Shown: piece after piece, positions 1-7,974 of the stretch
Layout of the letters: each line of letters begins with the position of its first letter
How positions within the stretch are numbered: position 1 is the stretch's first letter
Source of the DNA: an uncultured Collinsella sp.
Lineage (GTDB): Bacteria; Actinomycetota; Coriobacteriia; Coriobacteriales; Coriobacteriaceae
DNA: 20,259 nucleotides
Direction of reading: 5' to 3'
NCBI GenBank assembly: GCA_900542235.1
Contig: UQNB01000036.1
Coordinates: forward strand, 1 to 20,259
Made by a program: the position numbers and the translations under genes
The notes under the pieces: model-generated
Databases searched by the model: none
What the model was told of the DNA's origin: nothing
What the model saw: only the letters and a program-made list of their open reading frames with translations

Positions 1-660
1 GCCGCGACCGCCACGGTCGCCGCCACGGCCACCGCGCTCGTCACGGCCGCCGCGAGGACCGCGGTCCTCGTCCAGGCCCATGGCGACGAGCGGAGCGATA
101 ACCTTATCGAGAGCGGCCATCAGCTCGGTGGCCTCCTCGTAAGAAAGCTCAGGCAGGAGCTTCTCCTTCTTGTTGGCAAGCTCGACCAGGCCCTCAGCGG
201 CATCCTCGGCAGCGAAGACGACGATCTTGCGCATATCGCCCTCGGCGTCGTCGATGCGGCCGACCAGATCGGCAGCCTCGGCCTCGGCCATCAGGCCATC
301 GAGCTCACGAAGGCGCATGCCCAGCAGGTCGGACATCTCCTTCTGCTCCATCTTGGGCTTGAGGTCAAGAAGCTTGATGGCGCGCTCGATGTTCGCCATG
401 CGCTCAGCCTTGGCCTCCTCCTCCTTGGAAATAGCAAAGCGACGGCTGCGCAGCAGGCGGGCGGCCTTCTGCATCTTGTCCATCAGCTCTTCGTCATCGT
501 AATCAGCGGCGGCCTCGACAACCTCGGCCTCCTCCTCGGCGGAAACCTCGTCAGCAGCCTCAACCTCGGCAGCTTCGGTCTCCACGGTCTCGACTGCCTC
601 GACCTCGGCAGCCATGGTCTCGTTCTCGGTCTCGTTCATGATCTCTTCGTTCTCAGACAT
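1..660 (-). CDS. MarR-like winged-helix protein with acidic N-terminus and RG-rich tail (3' end cut by window)
   Basis: The gene begins with ATG at 658-660, preceded by AAGGAG, and runs off the left edge after 220 codons, so the C-terminus is missing. Three zones are visible. Residues 1-60 are strongly acidic (Glu-rich, alternating with Ala and Val). Residues about 90-165 resemble a MarR winged helix: a recognition-helix-like stretch (QKEMSDLLGMRLRELDGLM, 106-124), then DLVGRI and an acidic wing ending in DMRK. Residues 199-220 are an Arg/Gly tail (GGRGGDRGGRG) that continues out of view. The MarR assignment rests on my reading of the pattern. RG-rich tails in other proteins commonly bind RNA or nucleic acid, so a role as a nucleic-acid-binding regulator is inference. 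The upstream leader (661-812) contains two short GC hairpins. It is probably not co-transcribed with the exporter gene beyond simple read-through. Confidence 0.6.
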   Translation of the reverse strand, partial: MSENEEIMNETENETMAAEVEAVETVETEAAEVEAADEVSAEEEAEVVEAAADYDDEELMDKMQKAARLLRSRRFAISKEEEAKAERMANIERAIKLLDLKPKMEQKEMSDLLGMRLRELDGLMAEAEAADLVGRIDDAEGDMRKIVVFAAEDAAEGLVELANKKEKLLPELSYEEATELMAALDKVIAPLVAMGLDEDRGPRGGRDERGGRGGDRGGRG

Positions 661-812
661 GAGACTCCTTCTTGGCCCTCTCGGGCATCATCGCCCCATT
701 CGCGGGGCCCGTCGCGCACTCTTTGCGCTTTAAACATTCATGCCTCTCGGCAAAACGTCCATTAGTTTATGGTGTCGCCATCCAATCTAGCTGCAGAATC
801 TATGTGCACACA
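661..812 (-). other. Intergenic leader with tandem GC hairpins
   Basis: This 152-base gap separates the MFS gene stop from the start of the MarR-like gene; both are on the minus strand. It holds three small inverted repeats: GCCC/GGGC at 675-686, GCCCC/GGGGC at 693-707 and GCGCA/TGCGC at 714-728. None is followed by a T run on the minus strand, so I do not call a terminator. They would lie in the 5' leader of the MarR-like gene. I could not identify a convincing promoter. Confidence 0.3.
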
Positions 813-2228
813 TTAATGCGACATGTGCGACTCGCGGCGGGCGTACACCAGCGACACCGCGAACCCGGCCACGGCAATCACGGCCGCTACGCGCACGGCA
901 GCCGCAAATCCGATCGCCTGGGCAACGTCCGCCGCAACGCCAGCGGCGCCGGCAACCGCCGCAGAACTCGAGAGCAGGCCGATAAACAGGGACGGGCCAA
1001 ACGACGCGGCAATCATGTTCCACGTGTTGAGCAATGCCGTTCCGTGAGGATGCTCAGCGGCGGGCAACGTCTCCAGGCCGGCCGTCTGCGAGGGGCTCAG
1101 CACCAAACCGACACCGGCATACACCACAACAGTCAGCGCCACGACAATACCAATGTTCATGCTTGCCGCGGTCATCGAAATTGCAGCCTGTCCCACAGCA
1201 ATCAGGGCAAAGCCGACCGGCAGCAGCGGCCACGCGCCACGGGCATCCATCACGCGTCCGCCCACAATCGAGGTCACAGCGTTGCAGGCAATCGCCGGCA
1301 AAATGAGCAAGCCAGCAACAAGAGCCGTCATGCCGTATGCGCCCTCAAAATAGAGCGGCAGCAAAACGCTCATCGAGAACGTCGTCATCATCGACACCAC
1401 CACAAGCAGGCACGCAGGCCAAAAACGAACGCTTGCCATGGGGCGCACGTTGAGCACCGGATGTCCGAGCTTGAGCTGACGGGCCGTAAAGAGGCCGAGC
1501 AGCACAACGGCGGCGAGAAGCGTCACGATACCGGCCATCACATTGGTCGAGAACTCGCCAACGGAATATACAAACGCCGTGATGCCGGCCGCAAGCAAAG
1601 CAACCGACAGAATATCAAGCTTAGTGTTCGAGCGCTCTCCAACATTTCGAACGAGCTTTGCTGCCGCCGCGGCGACCACGACACCGCCCACCAGCGGCAC
1701 TACGAACACCGCCCTCCAGCCAAACAACGTGCACATAAGACCACTGATCACAGGTCCAAACGCCGGCCCCAGCGTAATGCAGGCACCGCCCAGACTCAGA
1801 TACAGACCGAGCTTCTCGCGCGGAGCGCAAGATAGCACCACATTCATCATGAGCGGAAACAAGATGCCCGATCCCGCAGCCTGCAAAATGCGACTTGGCA
1901 GCAAGACGGTAAACGTTGGGGCGACCAGGCACAGGACTTCTCCGGCGACCATGCATCCGCATGCGAAAAACAGCAGCCTGCGCGTCGAGAAACGACCGGA
2001 AAGAAAGGCCATGATGGCCGTAAAGATCGACGTCACGATCATGTAGCCCGAAACAAGCCACTGCGCCGTGGTGGCACTCACCGAAAAGGCCGCCATGATG
2101 TCGTGCAACGCCACGTTAATGATGTTCTCGTTAAACGCGGCAACAAAGGCCGCGATATACATTACGGCGAGAAACGCCGAAGTGGCCGATGGCGCTACTT
2201 GAACTTGTTGCTGAGATTTGCTCCCCAT
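813..2228 (-). CDS. MFS transporter, DHA2 (EmrB/QacA-like) drug exporter family
   Basis: This encodes a 471-residue polytopic membrane protein, probably a proton-coupled exporter of drugs or other small molecules. Start: ATG at 2226-2228 is preceded by AGGAAGG, and the sequence from here is hydrophobic with family motifs. The reading frame stays open further upstream, but only across the neighbour's opposite strand. Motifs seen: FNENIINVAL at 32-41, matching the DHA2 TM1 motif; GRFSTRRLLF at 78-87, the MFS motif A loop; and GPAFGPVISG at 154-163, the antiporter motif C. Length and hydrophobic pattern fit the 14-segment DHA2 group. The canonical TM1 acidic residue is replaced by the Asn-Glu of FNEN. 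It is transcribed divergently from the deformylase-like gene across a 205-base gap. Substrate cannot be told from sequence. Confidence 0.88.
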   Translation of the reverse strand: MGSKSQQQVQVAPSATSAFLAVMYIAAFVAAFNENIINVALHDIMAAFSVSATTAQWLVSGYMIVTSIFTAIMAFLSGRFSTRRLLFFACGCMVAGEVLCLVAPTFTVLLPSRILQAAGSGILFPLMMNVVLSCAPREKLGLYLSLGGACITLGPAFGPVISGLMCTLFGWRAVFVVPLVGGVVVAAAAAKLVRNVGERSNTKLDILSVALLAAGITAFVYSVGEFSTNVMAGIVTLLAAVVLLGLFTARQLKLGHPVLNVRPMASVRFWPACLLVVVSMMTTFSMSVLLPLYFEGAYGMTALVAGLLILPAIACNAVTSIVGGRVMDARGAWPLLPVGFALIAVGQAAISMTAASMNIGIVVALTVVVYAGVGLVLSPSQTAGLETLPAAEHPHGTALLNTWNMIAASFGPSLFIGLLSSSAAVAGAAGVAADVAQAIGFAAAVRVAAVIAVAGFAVSLVYARRESHMSH

Positions 2229-2433
2229 GCATTTCCTTCCTCTTGGAACGACAGTCGCATCGCCCCAGAGGAACGGTCCAGGGCGAAAAATGAGCCCTAG
2301 ACTTACGCCAGACGCCGTACACGACGAATCTGGCAACATGGTCCAACATCGAAAGATTGTAACGCGGACGCACAGCTTTCCTTCCGCGCTATTATTAAAA
2401 GTCCACGAAAGCATAAGACATGAGGAGCCCGCC
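2229..2433. promoter_or_regulatory. Divergent intergenic region between MFS exporter and deformylase-like gene
   Basis: This 205-base region must hold promoters for both genes. On the plus strand TATTAT at 2390-2395 is a possible -10 for the deformylase-like gene, without a good -35. A small inverted repeat AGGGC/GCCCT spans 2280-2298 and would lie in the MFS leader. No small gene or riboswitch is apparent. Confidence 0.3.
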
Positions 2434-2844
2434 ATGATTAAGCCCATCATGAAATCCGAGTTCTTTTTGCGTCTGCCTTCCGAAGACGCGGGACCCGACG
2501 ATGCCGCGACCGGGCAGGATCTCCTAGATACACTCCACGAGCATGAGCGCGAGTGCGTGGGCCTCGCCGCCAACATGATCGGCGTGCGCAAACGCATCAT
2601 CTGCGTAAAGGACGGCAACAGGACACTCCTGATGTACAACCCTCAAATTCTTGAGCAGGTCAATGCCTATCAGACGAGCGAAGGATGTCTCTCGCTGATC
2701 GGCGAGCGTCCCTGTACCCGCTATCGCCGCATAAAGGTTGAGTATTTGGACGAGAACTTCGTCCACCGCATCAAAAACTTCTCGGGCTACACCGCCGAGA
2801 TCATCCAGCACGAAATCGACCACTGCAATGGCGTCGTGGTTTAG
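2434..2844 (+). CDS. Peptide deformylase-like protein (motif 1 Gln replaced by Met)
   Basis: This is a 136-residue protein of the peptide deformylase fold, the metalloenzyme family that removes N-formyl groups from nascent proteins. It is shorter than typical deformylases (about 150-190 residues). Start: ATG at 2434 with GAGGAG just upstream. All three family motifs are recognisable. Motif 1 (GxGLAAxQ) reads CVGLAANM at 41-48, so the conserved Gln is Met48. Motif 2 is EGCLSL at 83-88, with metal-binding Cys85. Motif 3 is QHEIDH at 125-130, with His126, catalytic Glu127 and His130. The metal site is therefore complete but the oxyanion-stabilising Gln is missing. Activity could be altered or directed to another substrate. 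A LysR gene follows after 36 bases, suggesting co-transcription. A second paralogue lies at 16370-16789. Confidence 0.8.
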   Translation: MIKPIMKSEFFLRLPSEDAGPDDAATGQDLLDTLHEHERECVGLAANMIGVRKRIICVKDGNRTLLMYNPQILEQVNAYQTSEGCLSLIGERPCTRYRRIKVEYLDENFVHRIKNFSGYTAEIIQHEIDHCNGVVV

Positions 2845-2880
2845 GCCACCTGCCAAAATGAGGGTACCGGAGGCCTCCCT

Positions 2881-3804
2881 ATGGATATCAGCCGCTTTGG
2901 CGAATTCGCCATCTTAGCGCAGTCACGCACGTTTCTTGATGCGGCGGAACTGCTTTTCATGTCGCAATCAACCCTCTCCAAGCACATCATGGCAATGGAG
3001 CACGAACTCGGCTGCAAGCTCATCGATCGAAGCCAGCGCCACGTAACACTCACCGCGCAAGGTGAGGCGCTCCTCCCCTATGCGCAAAAAATTGCGACGC
3101 TTCAGCACCGCTATCTTGCCGCCATTCAAATAGGCGCAGGTGAGCCGCTCGAGCACCTCACCGTAGGTTCTATCCCCATTATGGCCCCTTATGGGATCAC
3201 GGACGCCGTCATCGATTTTCAGCAGGCGAACCCCTCATATTCTGTCGAGCTCATCGAAGGCGAGGGCGACACACTCAAGCGCATGCTCCTACACGAGGAC
3301 ATTGACCTGGCCTTCATCCGTGACAGCGGCGCCATCGAGCCGGAGTTCAAAAAGATTCCCTTTACGACCGACCGGCTCGTGGCCGTCCTTCCGCTCGACC
3401 ATCCACTCGCCGAACGTGACACCGTCGAGATAGACGACCTTATCGACGAGAATTTCCTCATGCTTCCCCAAGGCTCGTTCGTAAGCGAGCTCGTCCTTTC
3501 CCTTTGTCGCGAAGCTGGATTTGGCCCACGTGTTACGTTCACCGGCAAACGAGCCGAGAACATCATCTCTCTTGTCGCACGCGGCGCCGGTGTCTCATTC
3601 CTCATGCGCAAGCCGGCGGAATCGCTCGCCAGCGGAAAGGTAGCCCTGGTGCCGCTCGAGCCCGCGACGACCTCCGAGGTCAGGCTCTACCTCAAGCGAA
3701 ACGCCGCGCACTCGCAGGCTGTCGTCTCGTTCATTGGCTTCCTCCCCTACCGTCAGCTCCTGCAGGGCGACCGTGCGTCTTCCATCGCGGCACGACCGTC
3801 ATAA
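2881..3804 (+). CDS. LysR-family transcriptional regulator
   Basis: This is a 307-residue LysR-type regulator. Start: ATG at 2881 with GGAGG at 2869-2873. The N-terminal winged helix-turn-helix occupies about residues 1-60 (FLDAAELLFMSQSTLSKHI, then a wing with LTAQGEALL). The rest is a periplasmic-binding-like effector domain, with typical segments such as LTVGSIPIMAPYG and FIRDSGAIEPEFKKIPF. It probably shares a transcript with the upstream deformylase-like gene. It converges with the PTS gene, and a strong terminator separates them. Its target and inducer are unknown. The nearby PTS/ceramidase cluster or the deformylase-like gene are candidates by position only. Confidence 0.9.
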   Translation: MDISRFGEFAILAQSRTFLDAAELLFMSQSTLSKHIMAMEHELGCKLIDRSQRHVTLTAQGEALLPYAQKIATLQHRYLAAIQIGAGEPLEHLTVGSIPIMAPYGITDAVIDFQQANPSYSVELIEGEGDTLKRMLLHEDIDLAFIRDSGAIEPEFKKIPFTTDRLVAVLPLDHPLAERDTVEIDDLIDENFLMLPQGSFVSELVLSLCREAGFGPRVTFTGKRAENIISLVARGAGVSFLMRKPAESLASGKVALVPLEPATTSEVRLYLKRNAAHSQAVVSFIGFLPYRQLLQGDRASSIAARPS

Positions 3805-3866
3805 TCCCCGCTGCTCCACAACCGCAGACTTGTGACCGCAAACACGCTGACAACGGCACAAAACAC

Positions 3867-3907
3867 AAATATGCCTCGGGCGGCACGTCGCCGTCCGAGG
3901 CATATTT
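3867..3907. terminator. Bidirectional rho-independent terminator
   Basis: A perfect 13-bp inverted repeat (AAATATGCCTCGG at 3867-3879, CCGAGGCATATTT at 3895-3907) is extended inward by CGGC/GCCG to a five-base loop. The outer A/T pairs give a T run on either strand. It lies between the convergent LysR and PTS genes and would end both transcripts. Confidence 0.85.
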
Positions 3908-3927
3908 AATCAAAGTGCGCAAAAAGA

Positions 3928-5370
3928 CTAGTCCACCGAGATGCTGAGTGCCTTACCGCCCTTGTCCTTCCTGGTACCGATCACCATAGCGGCGACAAGA
4001 GCCAGAACGAAAGCGACCACGCCGGAGATGACAAGGCCGATAAAGCCCGTGTCGATGCCGGCAGGGTTAATAAAGCTCGGGAAACCGAGCGGGCCGGAGG
4101 CGCCGAAGGCATAGAGCTTGGCACCCATGAGGCCGGCAATGGCGCCGCCTACACCAGCGGAAATAAAGGTTGCCCACATAAGGCGCTTACGCGGCAGCAA
4201 GATGGCGTAAAGCGCAGGCTCGTTGACACCGAAAATCGAAGAGACAAGGGCGGGAATGTTGACGGCAGCATTTTCCTCGGAGTCCTTGGTTCGGATGATC
4301 ATGCCAAGCACAGCGCCGGCGATGGCACAACCGCCTGCATACACGAGCGGGTTAATGAGGTCATAGCCGTAGGTTGCGACATCGAGGAACCACAGCGGGA
4401 TGATACCCCAGTGCAGGCCGAACATGACGAGCAGGCTCCAGAACGTGCCGATGACGAAGCCGGCGATGGCGGGTTGGAAGTTGATGAGCATCAGAATGAT
4501 CTGGGCAACGATGTTGGAGAGGACCGTCATGACTGGACCGACCACAAGCAGGCCAAGGATGCCGCAAATGAGGAGCGTCAGGATGTTGGAGAAGAACGAG
4601 CTCACAAGCGCGGGCAGCGCGTTAGAAAGGGCCTTGTGCACCTTGGAGGCAATCCAGACGATAAAGATCGCAGGCAGAATCGTCGATGAGTAATTCTGCA
4701 TGATCAGCGGGATGCCGAAAATATCACCGTAGACATTGGACTCGAAGACCGTACCGGCGCCGAGCGTGTAGAGCGGATCTCCGCCCATAAGGGCAACGAG
4801 CGTCGGGTAGACGAGGATACCGCCGAGCGCCATTCCCATAACGGGCTTAAGTCCGAACTTCTTGGCCGACGTCCAGCCAATGATTAGCGGAAAGTAATAG
4901 AAGACCGAATCTCCGATTGCCGAGAGCGTCACATACGTATTGCTGTCCTTGGCAAGCCAACCGGCAACCGTGCAGAGCGCCAGCATCGACTTGATAAAGC
5001 CACCGGCCATAAGCACGCCAAGAACCGGTTGCAGAATCTCGGAGATGATGGCCAGCAGACGCGAGAATGGATCGCCCTTCTTGACGTCGTCGCCCTCATC
5101 GATATCGAGTGCGGGTTTGGAGTCGAACCCGCCAATCTGAACAAGGTCGTTGTAGACGGCCTCGACAGTGGCACCAATCACGACCTGATACTGTCCGCCG
5201 GCCTGGATGACGTCAACGACGCCCTTCGTCGCCTTAAGCTCATTGGTCTGGGCGAGCGATTCATCCTTGAGGTGGAAGCGGAGACGCGTAATGCAGTGGC
5301 TCACGTCCAACACATTGTCTCGACCACCGACCTTTGTGATGATTTCATCGCAAAGCTTCTGGTATTTCAT
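3928..5370 (-). CDS. PTS transporter subunit EIIBC, glucose/beta-glucoside superfamily
   Basis: This is a 480-residue sugar permease and phosphotransferase of the inner membrane. Start: ATG at 5368-5370 with AAGGAG seven bases upstream. The EIIB domain covers about residues 1-85 and carries the phosphorylation motif HCITRLRF, with Cys26. After an acidic linker (DIDEGDDVKKGD) the EIIC membrane domain begins near residue 100. It includes GLHWG around His320 and the signature GVNEPALYA around Glu384. No EIIA domain is attached, unlike many beta-glucoside permeases, so a separate EIIA must donate phosphate. It lies last in a minus-strand gene run behind two ceramidase-like genes and an amidohydrolase-like gene, with a 193-base gap before it. 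Substrate class cannot be assigned firmly; beta-glucoside, sucrose, trehalose and N-acetylmuramate relatives share this architecture. Confidence 0.9.
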   Translation of the reverse strand: MKYQKLCDEIITKVGGRDNVLDVSHCITRLRFHLKDESLAQTNELKATKGVVDVIQAGGQYQVVIGATVEAVYNDLVQIGGFDSKPALDIDEGDDVKKGDPFSRLLAIISEILQPVLGVLMAGGFIKSMLALCTVAGWLAKDSNTYVTLSAIGDSVFYYFPLIIGWTSAKKFGLKPVMGMALGGILVYPTLVALMGGDPLYTLGAGTVFESNVYGDIFGIPLIMQNYSSTILPAIFIVWIASKVHKALSNALPALVSSFFSNILTLLICGILGLLVVGPVMTVLSNIVAQIILMLINFQPAIAGFVIGTFWSLLVMFGLHWGIIPLWFLDVATYGYDLINPLVYAGGCAIAGAVLGMIIRTKDSEENAAVNIPALVSSIFGVNEPALYAILLPRKRLMWATFISAGVGGAIAGLMGAKLYAFGASGPLGFPSFINPAGIDTGFIGLVISGVVAFVLALVAAMVIGTRKDKGGKALSISVD

Positions 5371-5563
5371 GGAATTCTCCTTTTTCTGAGCGGGGTATAG
5401 CATCGATTTCATGCCTCCGTAGTCGACGTGGGAGGGCAAGGAACCCGCTTCCCCCTTTGAAATCCGCGGACGCACGTACGCCCGGGATGCGAAACGGCAG
5501 AGAAGATGGAAGATGCCGATCACATGGCAGCGAGCCTCATTGGCCCATGTCACGCAATCAGGT
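5371..5563 (-). promoter_or_regulatory. 193-base leader upstream of the PTS gene
   Basis: This gap separates the PTS start from the ceramidase-like stop. No strong terminator hairpin with a T run was seen, so read-through from the upstream genes is plausible. The minus-strand sequence TATACC at about 5392-5397 could be part of a separate promoter, but no matching -35 is clear. A short in-frame extension of the PTS frame through this region lacks a usable ribosome binding site. Confidence 0.25.
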
Positions 5564-6682
5564 CTACAGACGCGAATCTGCTGCGCCGAGAAGTCTCGTC
5601 GTCTGGCAGAACTTGTCACACAGACGTTCCGGTTCGCCCTGGGGAATCTGAGTACGCTCGGTCTCAAAGGAGAGGCCGTACTCGCGTGCCGGAAGGAAAT
5701 ACTCGAAATAGCCGTTGGTGTAACCGCAAACTATTCCCTCGACCGGGCATTCGCGCTTCATGCGAATACCCAGGTCGCTGCCGAGCTCGCTCGGAAACAC
5801 AAAGAGGTGCATACCGCCCAAGCTGATAACAGCACACTTAAGCGTGAGTGAAAAGTCGTCATGGGCAACGGTGTGATAGAACGTCTGAGGCTCAATGCGA
5901 TCGAGAATGACCTCGCGATCAAGCTTGATCTGGGAAATCGCCTCGGCAAGACCGGTCGAAACACGCTCGACCTCGGGAATGCCGCGTCCCTGGCGAAAAT
6001 TGCGGTCGCTACAGTCGCCAGCAGCACCGACGACCATGGCCGGATAGTAACCAAGACTCTGAGCGAGCTTTTTGCCGGTAAGACCGGCGAGTTCGCTCGT
6101 GAGCTCCGTGCAGTCGGGTCCGACGCAGGCGGAATGCACCGCCCAGTTCACAAAGCCCGCAAATGGCTTGCCTTCGGTATCGAAGAACGATACGACAATG
6201 ACCTCATTGTCGGCGAGTTCACCTGGGATGATGCGGTTGTCGTAGAAACCGGTGATGACCTGCTTGCCCAAGCGACAAATCGCGGGCTGTGCGTTGGCGC
6301 GGCACTCCTCAAAGCATTGGCAAATGGTATCGAGGAACCAGCGGTAGTAGTTCTCGTCGAATTTTCCCGTCCACCAGCTGCGGTGGTAAGCGACGATTGA
6401 AGTATGGTCGTGCGTCGCCGAGAGCAGAACGCAATCACGGTCAATGCCGTAGCGCTCAGCGAGCATTGTCTTGACTTCCTCGGCCATGCTTTCCTCGAAC
6501 TCGAGGACATCGGCATTAAAGAGAAACACTTCACGTTCGCCTTGCTGGAAGAGGATGGCGTTGGCGAAGACGTCGTCATGGACGCCTGTCGCAGGTTCAA
6601 GACGGTTGGGAAGATTGCGGTAGCCAATCAGGTAGATGTCGCCCTGTGGGGTAATTTTGCGGCGCGCGTGTCCAATGTTCAT
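5564..6682 (-). CDS. Neutral/alkaline ceramidase-family hydrolase, catalytic residues retained
   Basis: This is a 372-residue protein matching the N-terminal catalytic domain of neutral ceramidases, zinc amidases that cleave N-acyl bonds. Start: ATG at 6680-6682, with AAGGAG eight bases upstream. Visible family features: SATHDHT, with His91 and His93; NWAVHS, with His183; GDCS, with Ser225 in place of the family GDVS nucleophile motif; PSELGSDLG, with Glu299; and GYTNGYFEY, with Tyr325 and Tyr328. These correspond to the known zinc ligands and nucleophile. It lacks a signal peptide and the C-terminal domain of secreted ceramidases (about 670 residues), so it should act in the cytoplasm. It sits 18 bases downstream of a degenerate paralogue and upstream of a PTS permease. 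A true ceramide substrate is unlikely; cleavage of an amide on an imported, phosphorylated compound is my inference. Confidence 0.75.
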   Translation of the reverse strand: MNIGHARRKITPQGDIYLIGYRNLPNRLEPATGVHDDVFANAILFQQGEREVFLFNADVLEFEESMAEEVKTMLAERYGIDRDCVLLSATHDHTSIVAYHRSWWTGKFDENYYRWFLDTICQCFEECRANAQPAICRLGKQVITGFYDNRIIPGELADNEVIVVSFFDTEGKPFAGFVNWAVHSACVGPDCTELTSELAGLTGKKLAQSLGYYPAMVVGAAGDCSDRNFRQGRGIPEVERVSTGLAEAISQIKLDREVILDRIEPQTFYHTVAHDDFSLTLKCAVISLGGMHLFVFPSELGSDLGIRMKRECPVEGIVCGYTNGYFEYFLPAREYGLSFETERTQIPQGEPERLCDKFCQTTRLLGAADSRL

Positions 6683-6700
6683 GCACGTTCTCCTTCTGTG

Positions 6701-7948
6701 TCACGCCGCATTCAAGGCGGCAATGATGATTTCGACGAGGCGCTCATGGGATCCGGCGGCAAAACCGGAGTTCATAGCCTCATAGGTGATCTTTTCGTAC
6801 GCGTCGGGAGCCGGTAGGTACTTCTGTCCGCCGTTGACGAGCGTGGCAAAGAACACAGAGCCGGACTGGGCGGCGCGCACAGTGGCGCCGAATGCACTCG
6901 AGACCTCGGGTTGTACGCCGACAAGCTCGACGTTTCCCAGCCGGAGCAGATAGACCCTCGTGCGCTGCTCGCCAGCGGCATGAAACTCATACGTTCGGTG
7001 CGGAGCCAAAGAGTGAAAATCGGCGCGTGTCTGAGCGGGCAGGAGAACGTCGACCGTGCGGGCATCGATGCCGGTAGCGTCATCCTCACGCGCCATGCGA
7101 GCGGCCTCGACTAAAGCATCGCCCAAGGCCTGCCCCTGCTGGTGCAGCATGCGGTATCCGTCCTCATGGGCATCGACCGTCTGCTTAACGCCGGCCGCAT
7201 CGAACATGACGTTCATGGCGCGCTCCGCCGGACCTTGGTCGCCCGCGGCGCCTGGCAGCAACAGGGCAACGCCGCCCAGTTCGCGCTCGAGTGACATGGC
7301 GGCAAAACCAAAGAGGTCTCCGCTCGCCATGCGCCTCCCCTCGGAGTCGCGCGACCCGTCGAGCACGGAGGACTGAACGTCCGCCGTCGCGAGCACGGCA
7401 ACATACTCGCCCCCGGCATCCCTTATGGCGAGTACGGGCATCGTGTGGTCGGCAAACCCCCCGGGATTCGAGCCCAACCACCAGCCGGCAGGCGTCTCAA
7501 TGTCGCGATTAACGTTCACGGGGCATTCGCCCTCCACAGTGGCGAGCGTGGCAGAGCGAATGCCCGCAACAGCGCGCTCGACAGCCGTGCGGGCGGCAGC
7601 GACGAGCGCTGCGCGATAGCGCTCGTTGCGATTGCGGGTAGCATCGTCGGCAAGATGCCCGGGAGTGCGGACGTGAGGCATGGAAAACGTGTGGGTAGGA
7701 ACCACCCAAGAATAAGCACCGCTGCAATTGGCGGCATCCTCAACAACCTCACGCAGATCGGCGAGTAGAGCCGGAGCGATCGAGGTGACCTCAAGCGAAA
7801 GGACGCAGGCGCGTCGCCCCGTCCCCTCGATGATAAGGGCACGGGCGAAGACCTCATGACGGAGTTCGTCGAAACCGTCGAACGGCAACACGTCACCAAG
7901 ATCGATGGCCACACGAGCGGCCCCAGCCCTCATCTCTCCTTCGTCCAT
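6701..7948 (-). CDS. Ceramidase-family paralogue lacking catalytic residues (probable pseudoenzyme)
   Basis: This is a 415-residue protein related to the neutral ceramidase N-terminal domain. Start: ATG at 7946-7948, with GGGGAG eight bases upstream. A second ATG five codons in has its GGAG too close. Family-like segments include NVNRD (146-150), a following Gly/Asp-rich stretch, VQPEVSS and a C-terminal YLPAPDAYEKITYEA. Key residues differ from its neighbour. The His-x-His motif reads PTHTFS (84-89). The second zinc-His region reads LATADVQSS with no His. The nucleophile motif reads GDQG (236-239), with Gly for Ser. NGYFEY becomes NGGQKY. I infer loss of ceramidase chemistry, so it may act as a structural or regulatory partner. 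No signal peptide is present. It is 26 bases from the amidohydrolase-like gene and 18 from the intact paralogue, so translation is probably coupled. Confidence 0.68.
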   Translation of the reverse strand: MDEGEMRAGAARVAIDLGDVLPFDGFDELRHEVFARALIIEGTGRRACVLSLEVTSIAPALLADLREVVEDAANCSGAYSWVVPTHTFSMPHVRTPGHLADDATRNRNERYRAALVAAARTAVERAVAGIRSATLATVEGECPVNVNRDIETPAGWWLGSNPGGFADHTMPVLAIRDAGGEYVAVLATADVQSSVLDGSRDSEGRRMASGDLFGFAAMSLERELGGVALLLPGAAGDQGPAERAMNVMFDAAGVKQTVDAHEDGYRMLHQQGQALGDALVEAARMAREDDATGIDARTVDVLLPAQTRADFHSLAPHRTYEFHAAGEQRTRVYLLRLGNVELVGVQPEVSSAFGATVRAAQSGSVFFATLVNGGQKYLPAPDAYEKITYEAMNSGFAAGSHERLVEIIIAALNAA

Positions 7949-7974
7949 GGCAGATACTCCCCTCTGATTGCCGC

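Noticed and set aside
1..60. CG-rich repetitive bases at the left edge as a DNA repeat
   Set aside because: They encode the Arg/Gly tail of the MarR-like protein in frame, so protein-level repetition explains them.
813..2639. Longer MFS reading frame starting at 2639
   Set aside because: The extra 137 residues overlap the opposite-strand deformylase-like gene and lack a ribosome site. ATG 2228 has a strong one.
5371..5667. N-terminal extension of the PTS protein through the 193-base gap
   Set aside because: The extension overlaps the ceramidase-like gene, has no family similarity, and the in-frame ATG near 5413 has its GGAGG only one base away.
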